The notes under the pieces are model-generated. The model was given only the letters and a program-made list of their open reading frames with translations. It did no database searches and was not told the DNA's origin. The translations under genes and the position numbers were made by a program. From DASVXQ01 sp040414855 (GTDB taxonomy: Bacteria; Actinomycetota; CALGFH01): DNA of 5,148 bases. This document shows positions 1 through 4,645 of this stretch, one piece after another (positions within the stretch are counted from its first letter, which is position 1; each line of letters begins with the position of its first letter). Where the stretch lies: NCBI GenBank assembly GCA_040414855.1, contig JBEDUQ010000278.1, positions 1-5,148 of the forward strand, read 5' to 3'.

Positions 1-155
1 AGCAGCGCGATCACCACCACGACCGCGCCCGCGCCGATCGCCAGGGCGGCGAGCCGGCTGCCGAAGCGCCTCGGTGGCGGCCAGCCCGCGGGCGCGGTGT
101 CGCGGCCCGGGTCGCCGGAGCCGCCACTTCCCCATCTGTCCGTGGTCGACCTCAT
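1..155 (-). CDS. N-terminal fragment of a single-pass membrane protein (cut by window edge)
   Basis: Only the first 51 codons are inside the window. The start ATG (155-153) follows an AAGGAA ribosome site (167-162) with a six-base gap, and an in-frame TAG lies just upstream, so this start is well supported. Residues 1-30 are a Gly/Pro/Arg-rich tail containing WPPPRR. From about residue 34 a hydrophobic stretch begins (LAALAIGAGAVVVVIALL) and continues past the edge, which is a signal-anchor or first membrane helix with the N terminus inside. Actinobacterial proteins of this shape include HtrA-type proteases, sensor proteins and septum proteins, but nothing visible here chooses between them. 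It is divergent from the aldo/keto reductase gene. The function is unknown. Confidence 0.6.
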   Translation of the reverse strand, partial: MRSTTDRWGSGGSGDPGRDTAPAGWPPPRRFGSRLAALAIGAGAVVVVIAL

Positions 156-161
156 GGTCCA

Positions 162-167
162 TTCCTT
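162..167 (-). promoter_or_regulatory. Ribosome binding site of the left-edge membrane protein
   Basis: Read on the minus strand this is AAGGAA, six bases before the ATG at 155. It matters because an overlapping ATG in another frame (165-163) sits inside it. The site favours the ATG at 155, whose frame gives a normal tail plus membrane helix. Confidence 0.5.
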
Positions 168-227
168 ACCCTAGATTGAGTCGTCTCCAACGCCCCGGCT
201 CGCCGCGCGGGCATCCAGGGCCGGCAC

Positions 228-233
228 TAGACT
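228..233 (+). promoter_or_regulatory. Candidate -10 element for a leaderless aldo/keto reductase transcript
   Basis: TAGACT fits the TANNNT form of actinobacterial -10 elements. It ends seven bases before the A of the ATG at 240, so transcription would begin at or next to the start codon. There is no purine-rich ribosome site just before that ATG (the bases are GGGCCC), in contrast to the two downstream genes, which each have GGAGG. No good -35 hexamer is visible about 17 bases upstream (205-210 is GCGCGG). This is inferred from sequence pattern only. Confidence 0.35.
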
Positions 234-239
234 GGGCCC

Positions 240-1196
240 ATGCGCTATCGGAAGCTCGGGTCCACCGACCTCGAGGTCAGCGAGGTCGGGTTCCCCGTCG
301 CCACCTGGACCAGCGGCGCCTCGGCGCGGCCGGACGAGCAGGTCGAACAGATGCTGCGGCGGGCGCTCGACCTCGGCGTCACCTTCTTCGACATGGAGGA
401 CGCGGGCGGCGACGAGGGTCGCGCCGAGCGGCTGGTCGGCGAGGCCGTGCGTGGGGACCGCGACCGCGTCACCATCGCGACCACCGTCGGCTACCGCCCC
501 CTGGAGCCGCTGGAGCGAGCCACCACCGGCCAGTGGCGCCGCCACGACTGGTCCCCGCAGTGGGTCGGCCGCGCCATCGACCATTCGCTGTCGCGGCTCG
601 GCTTCGAGCCGATCGACCTCTGGCAGCTCCACCATCCCGACATCGGCGCGCTCGAGTCGGATGAGCTGTTCGAGCTGCTCGACGAGCAGGTCACCAAGGG
701 CAAGGTGCGCGCGTACGGCGTCGCGCTCGGCCCCCGGGCGGGCTGGGTCGACGAGGGCGCGGTCGCCATCACCGACCGGCAGGTCGCGGCCGTGCGGACG
801 GTCTTCTCGGTGTTCGAGCAGACGCCCGCCCAGGAGCTGGCCGAGGTCGCGGCCGAGCATGCGGCCGGCCTGATCGCCGCCATGCCGCTGGACACGCGCA
901 GGCCGGACCGGCGCTTCGAGCTGCTCGACTTCCTGACCGTCGACCGCGACCAGACCCTCGGCCAGGCCTTGGTGCGGTTCGCGCTCACCCTGCCCGCCGC
1001 CGCGGCCGTGCTGCCGGCCTTCCGGGACGCCGACCAGCTCGCCGAGCTCGCCACCGCCTCGGACCTGCCCGACCTCACCGCCGACGACCTCGACGAGATC
1101 GCCGACCGGTACGCGAGCGGCTTCAAGGTCGGCGACCGCGGCGCCGAGCGGTCCCGCGACGGCGACGGCCCGGCCGACCCGGAGGCTCGCCGATGA
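240..1196 (+). CDS. Aldo/keto reductase-family protein with a degenerate active site
   Basis: The 318-residue protein has the length and order of a bacterial aldo/keto reductase (AKR), an (alpha/beta)8 barrel that normally uses NADPH to reduce carbonyls. Visible family landmarks are MRYRKLGSTDLEVSEVGFP at the N terminus, VTFFD ending in Asp51, RAERLVGEAV (61-70), DLWQLHHPD with His131, KGKVRAYGVA (153-162), and TLGQALVRFAL then LPAFRDADQLAEL near the C terminus. Asp51 and His131 of the catalytic tetrad are kept. The Tyr expected at about residue 56 is Gly (EDAGGDEG), and the Lys expected in the iaTKvG strand is Thr82 (IATTVGY). The C-terminal cofactor loop also lacks the usual Gly and Asn. 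Carbonyl reduction is therefore doubtful. The last 20 residues are a charged tail beyond the barrel. It is probably the first gene of a unit ending in hemL, so a role near tetrapyrrole synthesis is possible but unproven. The family assignment is firm; the function is not. Confidence 0.88.
   Translation: MRYRKLGSTDLEVSEVGFPVATWTSGASARPDEQVEQMLRRALDLGVTFFDMEDAGGDEGRAERLVGEAVRGDRDRVTIATTVGYRPLEPLERATTGQWRRHDWSPQWVGRAIDHSLSRLGFEPIDLWQLHHPDIGALESDELFELLDEQVTKGKVRAYGVALGPRAGWVDEGAVAITDRQVAAVRTVFSVFEQTPAQELAEVAAEHAAGLIAAMPLDTRRPDRRFELLDFLTVDRDQTLGQALVRFALTLPAAAAVLPAFRDADQLAELATASDLPDLTADDLDEIADRYASGFKVGDRGAERSRDGDGPADPEARR
1181..1185 (+). promoter_or_regulatory. GGAGG ribosome site, copy 1, inside the end of the reductase gene
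   Basis: GGAGG lies seven bases before the ATG at 1193, whose first four bases (ATGA) overlap the reductase stop codon. The 26-bp surroundings (1172-1197) recur with 23 identical bases at 1378-1403, before hemL. It is the best evidence that the small ORF could be translated. It may equally be a relic of the original hemL start signal. Confidence 0.5.
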
Positions 1197-1402
1197 CCCC
1201 TGGCTCACACGCTCACCGCCCCCAGCCGCTCGCGCGCGAGAAGGAATGGCGCCTGGACGGGGAGTGGCGGGCGGACGGGGAGCCGCGCGGGTGCATGGAC
1301 CGGCTCCTGGACACGCAGTGGCGGGCGGGCGGGGAGCCGCGCGGGTGTATGGACCGGATCCTGGACACGCGGTGGCGGGCGGACGCGGAGGCTGGCCGAT
1401 GA
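1193..1402 (+). CDS. Small repeat-containing ORF between the reductase and hemL (69 aa, possibly translated)
   Basis: I do not recognise this protein. It starts in an ATGA overlap with the reductase stop, has GGAGG seven bases upstream, and ends in a second ATGA overlap with hemL. Layout: residues 1-18 are a non-repeat leader, 19-24 are WRLDGE, 25-42 and 43-60 are two 18-residue repeats (WRADGEPRGCMDRLLDTQ and WRAGGEPRGCMDRILDTR), and 61-69 are a partial third copy ending AEAGR. It is rich in Arg, Trp and Asp/Glu, has one Cys per repeat, and has no signal peptide or membrane segment. Because the repeat is 18 codons long, copy-number changes keep the frame open. All three forward frames are open across the repeat, so openness alone is weak evidence. 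It may be a young translated ORF, or a transcribed spacer that keeps hemL coupled to the reductase. Confidence 0.35.
   Translation: MTPGSHAHRPQPLAREKEWRLDGEWRADGEPRGCMDRLLDTQWRAGGEPRGCMDRILDTRWRADAEAGR
1247..1390 (+). repeat. 54-bp tandem direct repeat (two full copies plus partial copies)
   Basis: Copy 1 is 1265-1318 and copy 2 is 1319-1372, identical at 50 of 54 bases. A third, partial copy, 1373-1390, matches the first 18 bases of copy 1 at 17 positions. A related 18-base half unit at 1247-1264 matches the same segment at 15 positions. Each full unit begins with a sequence resembling the GGAGG coupling junction and contains GGGGAG eight bases before a GTG, so the repeat may itself descend from a start-site region. 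In copy 1, GGAGCCG (1279-1285) and CGGCTCC (1301-1307) can form a 7-bp hairpin. Copy 2 carries a mismatch in that stem. Confidence 0.9.
1387..1391 (+). promoter_or_regulatory. GGAGG ribosome site of hemL (copy 2 of the junction)
   Basis: GGAGG with a seven-base gap to the ATG at 1399 fixes the hemL start. The same frame stays open back to an ATG at 1246, but that extension is repeat-encoded low-complexity sequence (VAGGRGAARV repeated) with no resemblance to aminomutases. The start at 1399 gives a normal-length N terminus. Confidence 0.8.
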
Positions 1403-2712
1403 CGGGCGGGGCGGAGCGGCAGGGCGTCGACGGGAGCGCGGCGCTGTTCGAGCGGGCGCGCGCCCGCATTCCCGGCGGGGTCAACTCGCCCGTGCGGGCC
1501 TTCGGGTCGGTGGGCGGCACGCCGAGGTTCCTCGCCCGCGGCGGCGGCCCGTGCGTCTGGGACGTGGACGGCAACCGCTACGTGGACATGGTGCTGTCGT
1601 GGGGCCCGCTGATCGCCGGGCACGCGCACCCGAGCGTCGTCGAGGCGGTCGCGGTCGCGGCGGCGCGCGGCACCTCGTTCGGCGCGCCTACCGAGGCCGA
1701 GGTCGAGCTGGCCGAGGAGGTCGCCCGCAGGGTGCCGCGGGCCGAGAAGCTCCGCATGGTCAGCTCCGGCACCGAGGCCACCATGAGCGCCGTGCGACTC
1801 GCGCGCGCCGCCACCGGCCGACCCAAGATCGTGAAGTTCGCCGGCTGCTACCACGGTCACGCCGACGGGCTGCTCGCCTCGGCCGGCTCCGGGGTCGCGA
1901 CCTTCGGGCTGCCGGACTCGCCCGGCGTCACCAAGGCACAGACCGCCGACACCGTGGTGCTGCCGTATAACGACCAGTCCAGGGTCGCCGACCTGCTCGC
2001 CAGCTCCGGCGACCAGGTCGCGGCCGTGATGGTCGAGCCGATCGCCGCCAACATGGGCGTGGTCCCGCCGGCGCCCGGGTTCCTGGCGGCGCTGCGGGAG
2101 CTGACCAGTCGCGCCGGCGCGCTGCTGATCGTCGACGAGGTGCTGACCGGCTTCCGGGTCCACCGCGCCGGCGCCGTCGGCCTCTTCGGGCTCGAGCCCG
2201 ACCTGATCACCTTCGGCAAGGTCATCGGGGGCGGCCTGCCCGCCGCCGCGTATGGCGGCCGCGCCGATCTCATGGGGCTGGTCGCGCCAGAGGGGCCGAT
2301 GTACCAGGCGGGCACCCTGTCCGGTAACCCGCTCGCCACCGCCGCCGGCCTGGCGACCCTGCGCCTGCTCGACGACGAGGCCTACCAGCGCCTCGACCAG
2401 ATCGCGGCGCGCCTGGCGGCTGGGCTCCAGGAGGCGTTCGACGACGCCGGCGTCCCGGCGAGGGTCCAGCGCGCCGGCAACCTGTTCAGCGCCTTCATGA
2501 CCGGCGGTGAGGTCGCCGACTACGAGGCGGCCCGCAAGCAGGACACGGCCGCCTACGCCCGCTTCTTCCACGCCATGCTCGACCGCGGCGTGTACCTGCC
2601 CGCCAGCGCGTACGAGGCGTGGTTCGTGTCGTTCACGCATGGCGACGCCGAGGTCGAGCACGTCCTCGCCGCCGCAAGGGAAGCGGCGGCCACGGTCGCG
2701 GCAACCCGCTGA
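1399..2712 (+). CDS. hemL: Glutamate-1-semialdehyde 2,1-aminomutase
   Basis: The protein has 437 residues, the usual size for HemL. This pyridoxal-phosphate enzyme of the cytoplasm converts glutamate 1-semialdehyde to 5-aminolevulinate, the last step of the C5 route to heme and other tetrapyrroles. Signature segments appear in order: RIPGGVNSPVRAF (23-35), SWGPLIAGHAHP (67-78), SSGTEATMSAVRLAR (122-136, phosphate binding), YHGHADG (151-157), MVEPIAANMGVV (211-222), LIVDEVLTGFR (243-253, with the cofactor-binding Asp), FGKVIGGGLP with the Schiff-base Lys274 (272-281), QAGTLSGNPLATAAG (303-317), and PASAYEAWFVSFTH (401-414). No key residue is missing. All 10 Gln codons are CAG and all 6 Lys codons are AAG. 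It follows the small ORF with a 4-base overlap, so its translation is probably coupled to upstream reading. No other heme genes are in the window. Confidence 0.97.
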   Translation: MTGGAERQGVDGSAALFERARARIPGGVNSPVRAFGSVGGTPRFLARGGGPCVWDVDGNRYVDMVLSWGPLIAGHAHPSVVEAVAVAAARGTSFGAPTEAEVELAEEVARRVPRAEKLRMVSSGTEATMSAVRLARAATGRPKIVKFAGCYHGHADGLLASAGSGVATFGLPDSPGVTKAQTADTVVLPYNDQSRVADLLASSGDQVAAVMVEPIAANMGVVPPAPGFLAALRELTSRAGALLIVDEVLTGFRVHRAGAVGLFGLEPDLITFGKVIGGGLPAAAYGGRADLMGLVAPEGPMYQAGTLSGNPLATAAGLATLRLLDDEAYQRLDQIAARLAAGLQEAFDDAGVPARVQRAGNLFSAFMTGGEVADYEAARKQDTAAYARFFHAMLDRGVYLPASAYEAWFVSFTHGDAEVEHVLAAAREAAATVAATR

Positions 2713-2754
2713 GGCCAGTTCTGGCCGCCCGCCCGAGGTCGCGCGGGTGGCGGC
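2713..2754 (+). terminator. GC-rich hairpins in the convergent gap (candidate bidirectional terminator)
   Basis: Right after the hemL stop, GGCCAG (2713-2718) and CTGGCC (2721-2726) form a short tight hairpin. Overlapping it is a larger one: GCCGCC (2724-2729) plus CCCG (2732-2735) pairs with CGGG (2744-2747) plus GGCGGC (2749-2754). It has small bulges and an 8-base loop. Neither has a U-tract. Such U-less stems are common candidates for terminators in high-GC actinomycetes, and the position between two convergent genes fits. The two structures are mutually exclusive because they share 2724-2726. Confidence 0.45.
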
Positions 2755-2772
2755 GGTCCCAGCGCGGTTCGG

Positions 2773-3453
2773 TCAGTGGACCCTCACCACCCCGACCATG
2801 CCGTAGGCCTCGTGGCCGGGCAGGTGGCATGCGTAGGCGATCGTGCCGCCGTGGTCGAAGCGGAAGGTCGTGGTCGCCACGGCGCCCGACGGCACCGAGA
2901 TCTCGCCGGGCACGCTGCCGTCGTGGCGCTGCTCGTGTCCGACCCGGTGCCGCTGCTGCACCGCTTCGTCGCCGACGATGAACTCGTGGTCGATCGGGTC
3001 GGTGTTGCGGAGCACGAACCGGACTGTCGTGCCGGGGCGGACCTCGATCGAGGTCGGCTCGAAACCCGTGTGATGCATGGTTATCTGGACGGTCCGGGTC
3101 GCCGCCGCCGGCGTTCGCGCCGCCAGCACCAGCAGGGCCCCCGCGGTCCCCAGCGCCACCACCGCGACCGCCACCAACCCCCGCACCGCCAGCGCCCGCC
3201 AGCGCCGCGGCTCCGGTCTCGCTGCCCCGCCGCGCGACTCAGGCGGCCGTCCCACCGTCGTTCCCGCCCCGCCCGACCCGGGCTCGGCATCGCGGCCCGG
3301 CGGACCGTCGGGGGCGGGTGCCCCGGCCGGCCCCGGTGGCGCGGCGGGGCCGGTCGGGCGGGACGCGCTCTGGGCTGCCCACTCGGGGGTCGGGGCGACC
3401 GCTGGGTCGCCGGGTGTGCGGGCGACCGACGGGTGATCGCGTGTGGTGGTCAT
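2773..3453 (-). CDS. Membrane-anchored cupredoxin (type-1 copper protein)
   Basis: The protein has 226 residues. Residues 1-83 are a Pro/Gly/Ala-rich tail. Arg-rich PRRWRALAVR then leads into a membrane helix at about 88-112, placing the tail inside and the rest outside. Residues 119-226 are a cupredoxin domain: GFEPTSIEVRPGTTVRFVLR, then TDPIDHEFIVGD, then a Cys-His loop YACHLPGHEAYGM. The expected copper ligands are all present: His156, Cys199, His204 and Met209. An insert at 161-179 carries His169, His173 and His177 at four-residue steps. The domain resembles the cupredoxin-like copper-binding proteins of the COG4454 type, which carry electrons or bind copper outside the membrane. The start ATG overlaps the DUF2330 stop as ATGA. 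Only a weak GAAAG precedes it, so translation probably depends on coupling. The partner and role are inferred; the fold is clear. Confidence 0.88.
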   Translation of the reverse strand: MTTTRDHPSVARTPGDPAVAPTPEWAAQSASRPTGPAAPPGPAGAPAPDGPPGRDAEPGSGGAGTTVGRPPESRGGAARPEPRRWRALAVRGLVAVAVVALGTAGALLVLAARTPAAATRTVQITMHHTGFEPTSIEVRPGTTVRFVLRNTDPIDHEFIVGDEAVQQRHRVGHEQRHDGSVPGEISVPSGAVATTTFRFDHGGTIAYACHLPGHEAYGMVGVVRVH

Positions 3454-4529
3454 CGGGTGGGCTTTCGGATGAGGCGCGGAGCGAGGAGGAGCACCGCGAT
3501 GGCGGCGATGGCGGTCAGGGCGGCCGGCAGGATCAGGCGGTTGGCCGCGCTGGAGGCCGCCGACGCGGCGTCGGCGATCGGGTTGGCCGCGCGGACGGGG
3601 AGTCCGGCGGCCACCAGCGACGGTGAGCCCTGGCCGCTGGAGTCGACGGCGAGGTCGTGCTTGAGGGCGCCGGCGGTGGTATCGATCTTGAGGTACGAGA
3701 GCCACATCCCCCGTTCGGGCATCCACTCCATCCCGCGGTCGCTGCGCAGGTCGCTGAGCAGCTGCGGGCCCGCCGCGCGGCTCTGCTCCAGCCGCATGCC
3801 CTGGCCCGGCCTCGGCAGCATCGCCGGCCTGCGGTCGGTCAGCAGATAGACGTCGGCCTCGACCTTGTCCCCGCTCTGGAGCCCGAGGCCGAGGATGCGC
3901 AGGGGCACCCATGCGTTGGTGGTCGGGATGGTCAGGTGCACCGGGGTGCCGTCCCCGACCTGTTGCCCGCGGTTCGCGACCCTGGTCGGGTCGAAGCTGG
4001 TCGCGAGGAAGATCGGGCTGCGGTCCGCATAGAAGTCGAGCACCTCGGGAGCGTCCGGCGACAGCCCGAAGCCGTGCTCGCGCGCCCAGGTCCCGACCGC
4101 CATGCCCCCGCCCCGAAGCACCGTGAGGTCGAGCGCGTCGACCTTGGCGGTCAGCAGCACCTCGGCCTTGTCCGTCGCCGATTGCGCGACCCCCGCGGCG
4201 GCAACGCGCTCGAACGGCGGCGCGGTCTCGCGGACCAGACGCTGGAGCGTCCAGTCGCCGCCCCGCTCGACCTTGGTCGGCACCCCCGGCAACGGGATGA
4301 TCGTGCCGAACTTGGCGCCGCCGCCGCGGTACTCGAACGAGGTCACGTAGTGCTCGACGCCGGCGTGGTAGGCGGCCAGCGTGGTGGTGCGCGCGAGCTG
4401 GACCGTGCCACGCGCGCCGAAGATGCCGCCGCACGCCAGCGCCGGTCCCGCCCCGATCGCCAGCACCACCAGCACCACGACCGTCGCCAGGAGCCCTCTG
4501 GCCCCGTGTCTCGCAGCGCGCCCTGCCAT
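3450..4529 (-). CDS. DUF2330-family secreted protein with C-terminal membrane anchor
   Basis: The protein has 359 residues. Residues 1-32 are a classic signal peptide (RAARHGARG, then a hydrophobic core, then GPALA), so Cys33 would be the first or nearly first mature residue. Because the preceding residues are A-L-A rather than L-A-A/G, signal peptidase I cleavage is likelier than a lipoprotein. The mature start CGGIFG, then TSFEYRGGGAKFGTIIPLPGVP (split around residues 63-84) and LVRETAPPFERV, match the DUF2330 pattern as I remember it, a family of unknown function. A helix at about 331-350 followed by PRLIRKPTR anchors the C terminus with a positive inside tail. The start has GGAGGT six bases upstream. 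The frame is open further upstream to 4934, but that part is Arg/Pro-rich shadow sequence lacking a signal peptide. It is coupled to the cupredoxin gene, which suggests a shared extracytoplasmic task. Confidence 0.8.
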   Translation of the reverse strand: MAGRAARHGARGLLATVVVLVVLAIGAGPALACGGIFGARGTVQLARTTTLAAYHAGVEHYVTSFEYRGGGAKFGTIIPLPGVPTKVERGGDWTLQRLVRETAPPFERVAAAGVAQSATDKAEVLLTAKVDALDLTVLRGGGMAVGTWAREHGFGLSPDAPEVLDFYADRSPIFLATSFDPTRVANRGQQVGDGTPVHLTIPTTNAWVPLRILGLGLQSGDKVEADVYLLTDRRPAMLPRPGQGMRLEQSRAAGPQLLSDLRSDRGMEWMPERGMWLSYLKIDTTAGALKHDLAVDSSGQGSPSLVAAGLPVRAANPIADAASAASSAANRLILPAALTAIAAIAVLLLAPRLIRKPTR

Positions 4530-4535
4530 GGACCC

Positions 4536-4541
4536 ACCTCC
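4536..4541 (-). promoter_or_regulatory. Ribosome binding site of the DUF2330 gene
   Basis: Read on the minus strand this is GGAGGT, six bases before the ATG at 4529. It is the strongest start signal of the minus-strand unit. It decides this start over the ATGs further upstream in the same frame. Confidence 0.75.
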
Positions 4542-4550
4542 GTCGCCAGG

Positions 4551-4565
4551 GGACCGTCCCGGTCC
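4551..4565 (-). other. Perfect short hairpin in the DUF2330 leader
   Basis: GGACCG and CGGTCC are separated by three bases, giving a perfect 6-bp stem. On the minus strand it ends nine bases before the GGAGGT ribosome site. It could influence translation of the DUF2330-cupredoxin unit or be chance in GC-rich sequence. I see no convincing -10 or -35 in the surrounding 4530-4645 gap. Confidence 0.3.
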
Positions 4566-4579
4566 GCTGCATCTACGAC

Positions 4580-4596
4580 GTGGCCGGTCGGGCCAC
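4580..4596 (-). terminator. Hairpin downstream of the right-edge gene (possible terminator)
   Basis: GTGGCC and GGCCAC pair perfectly around a five-base loop, about 50 bases past the stop of the minus-strand peptidase-like gene. There is no U-tract. It could end that transcript ahead of the DUF2330 gene. The short stem makes this weak. Confidence 0.3.
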
Positions 4597-4645
4597 GGTT
4601 CCCGCCGCTTTCCTCCGGCTCGCTGTCTCGCGCGGGGTGGGCTGG

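Noticed and set aside
74..664. Plus-strand open frame overlapping the start of the reductase
   Set aside because: It is an Arg-rich shadow in another frame of the reductase, has no ribosome site, and runs across the divergent gap.
1247..1390. CRISPR-like reading of the repeats
   Set aside because: The copies are directly adjacent with no unique spacers and sit in an open frame, so this is a simple tandem repeat.
1246..1398. Earlier in-frame hemL start at 1246
   Set aside because: The added 51 residues are repeat-derived and unlike aminomutases. The ATG at 1399 has a strong ribosome site and gives the usual length.
1452..1467. Perfect 16-bp GC palindrome near the hemL start
   Set aside because: It falls within codons for an Ala/Arg run (ERARARI) of the conserved N-terminal region, so coding for alternating Ala and Arg at high GC explains it.
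171..1574. Long minus-strand open frame opposite the reductase and the hemL start
   Set aside because: It lies antisense to a clear AKR gene, is low-complexity Arg/Pro/Gly sequence, and shows no recognisable domain. Such shadows are expected at about 75% G+C.
1213..2661. Long minus-strand open frame opposite hemL
   Set aside because: It is fully antisense to an intact hemL and has no family motif. High GC explains its openness.
2773..4572. A single 599-codon minus-strand frame that appears to fuse upstream sequence to the cupredoxin
   Set aside because: The first two thirds read the DUF2330 gene out of frame and give Arg/Gly-rich sequence. The DUF2330 frame has the signal peptide and family motifs, and the cupredoxin has its own ATG in an ATGA overlap.
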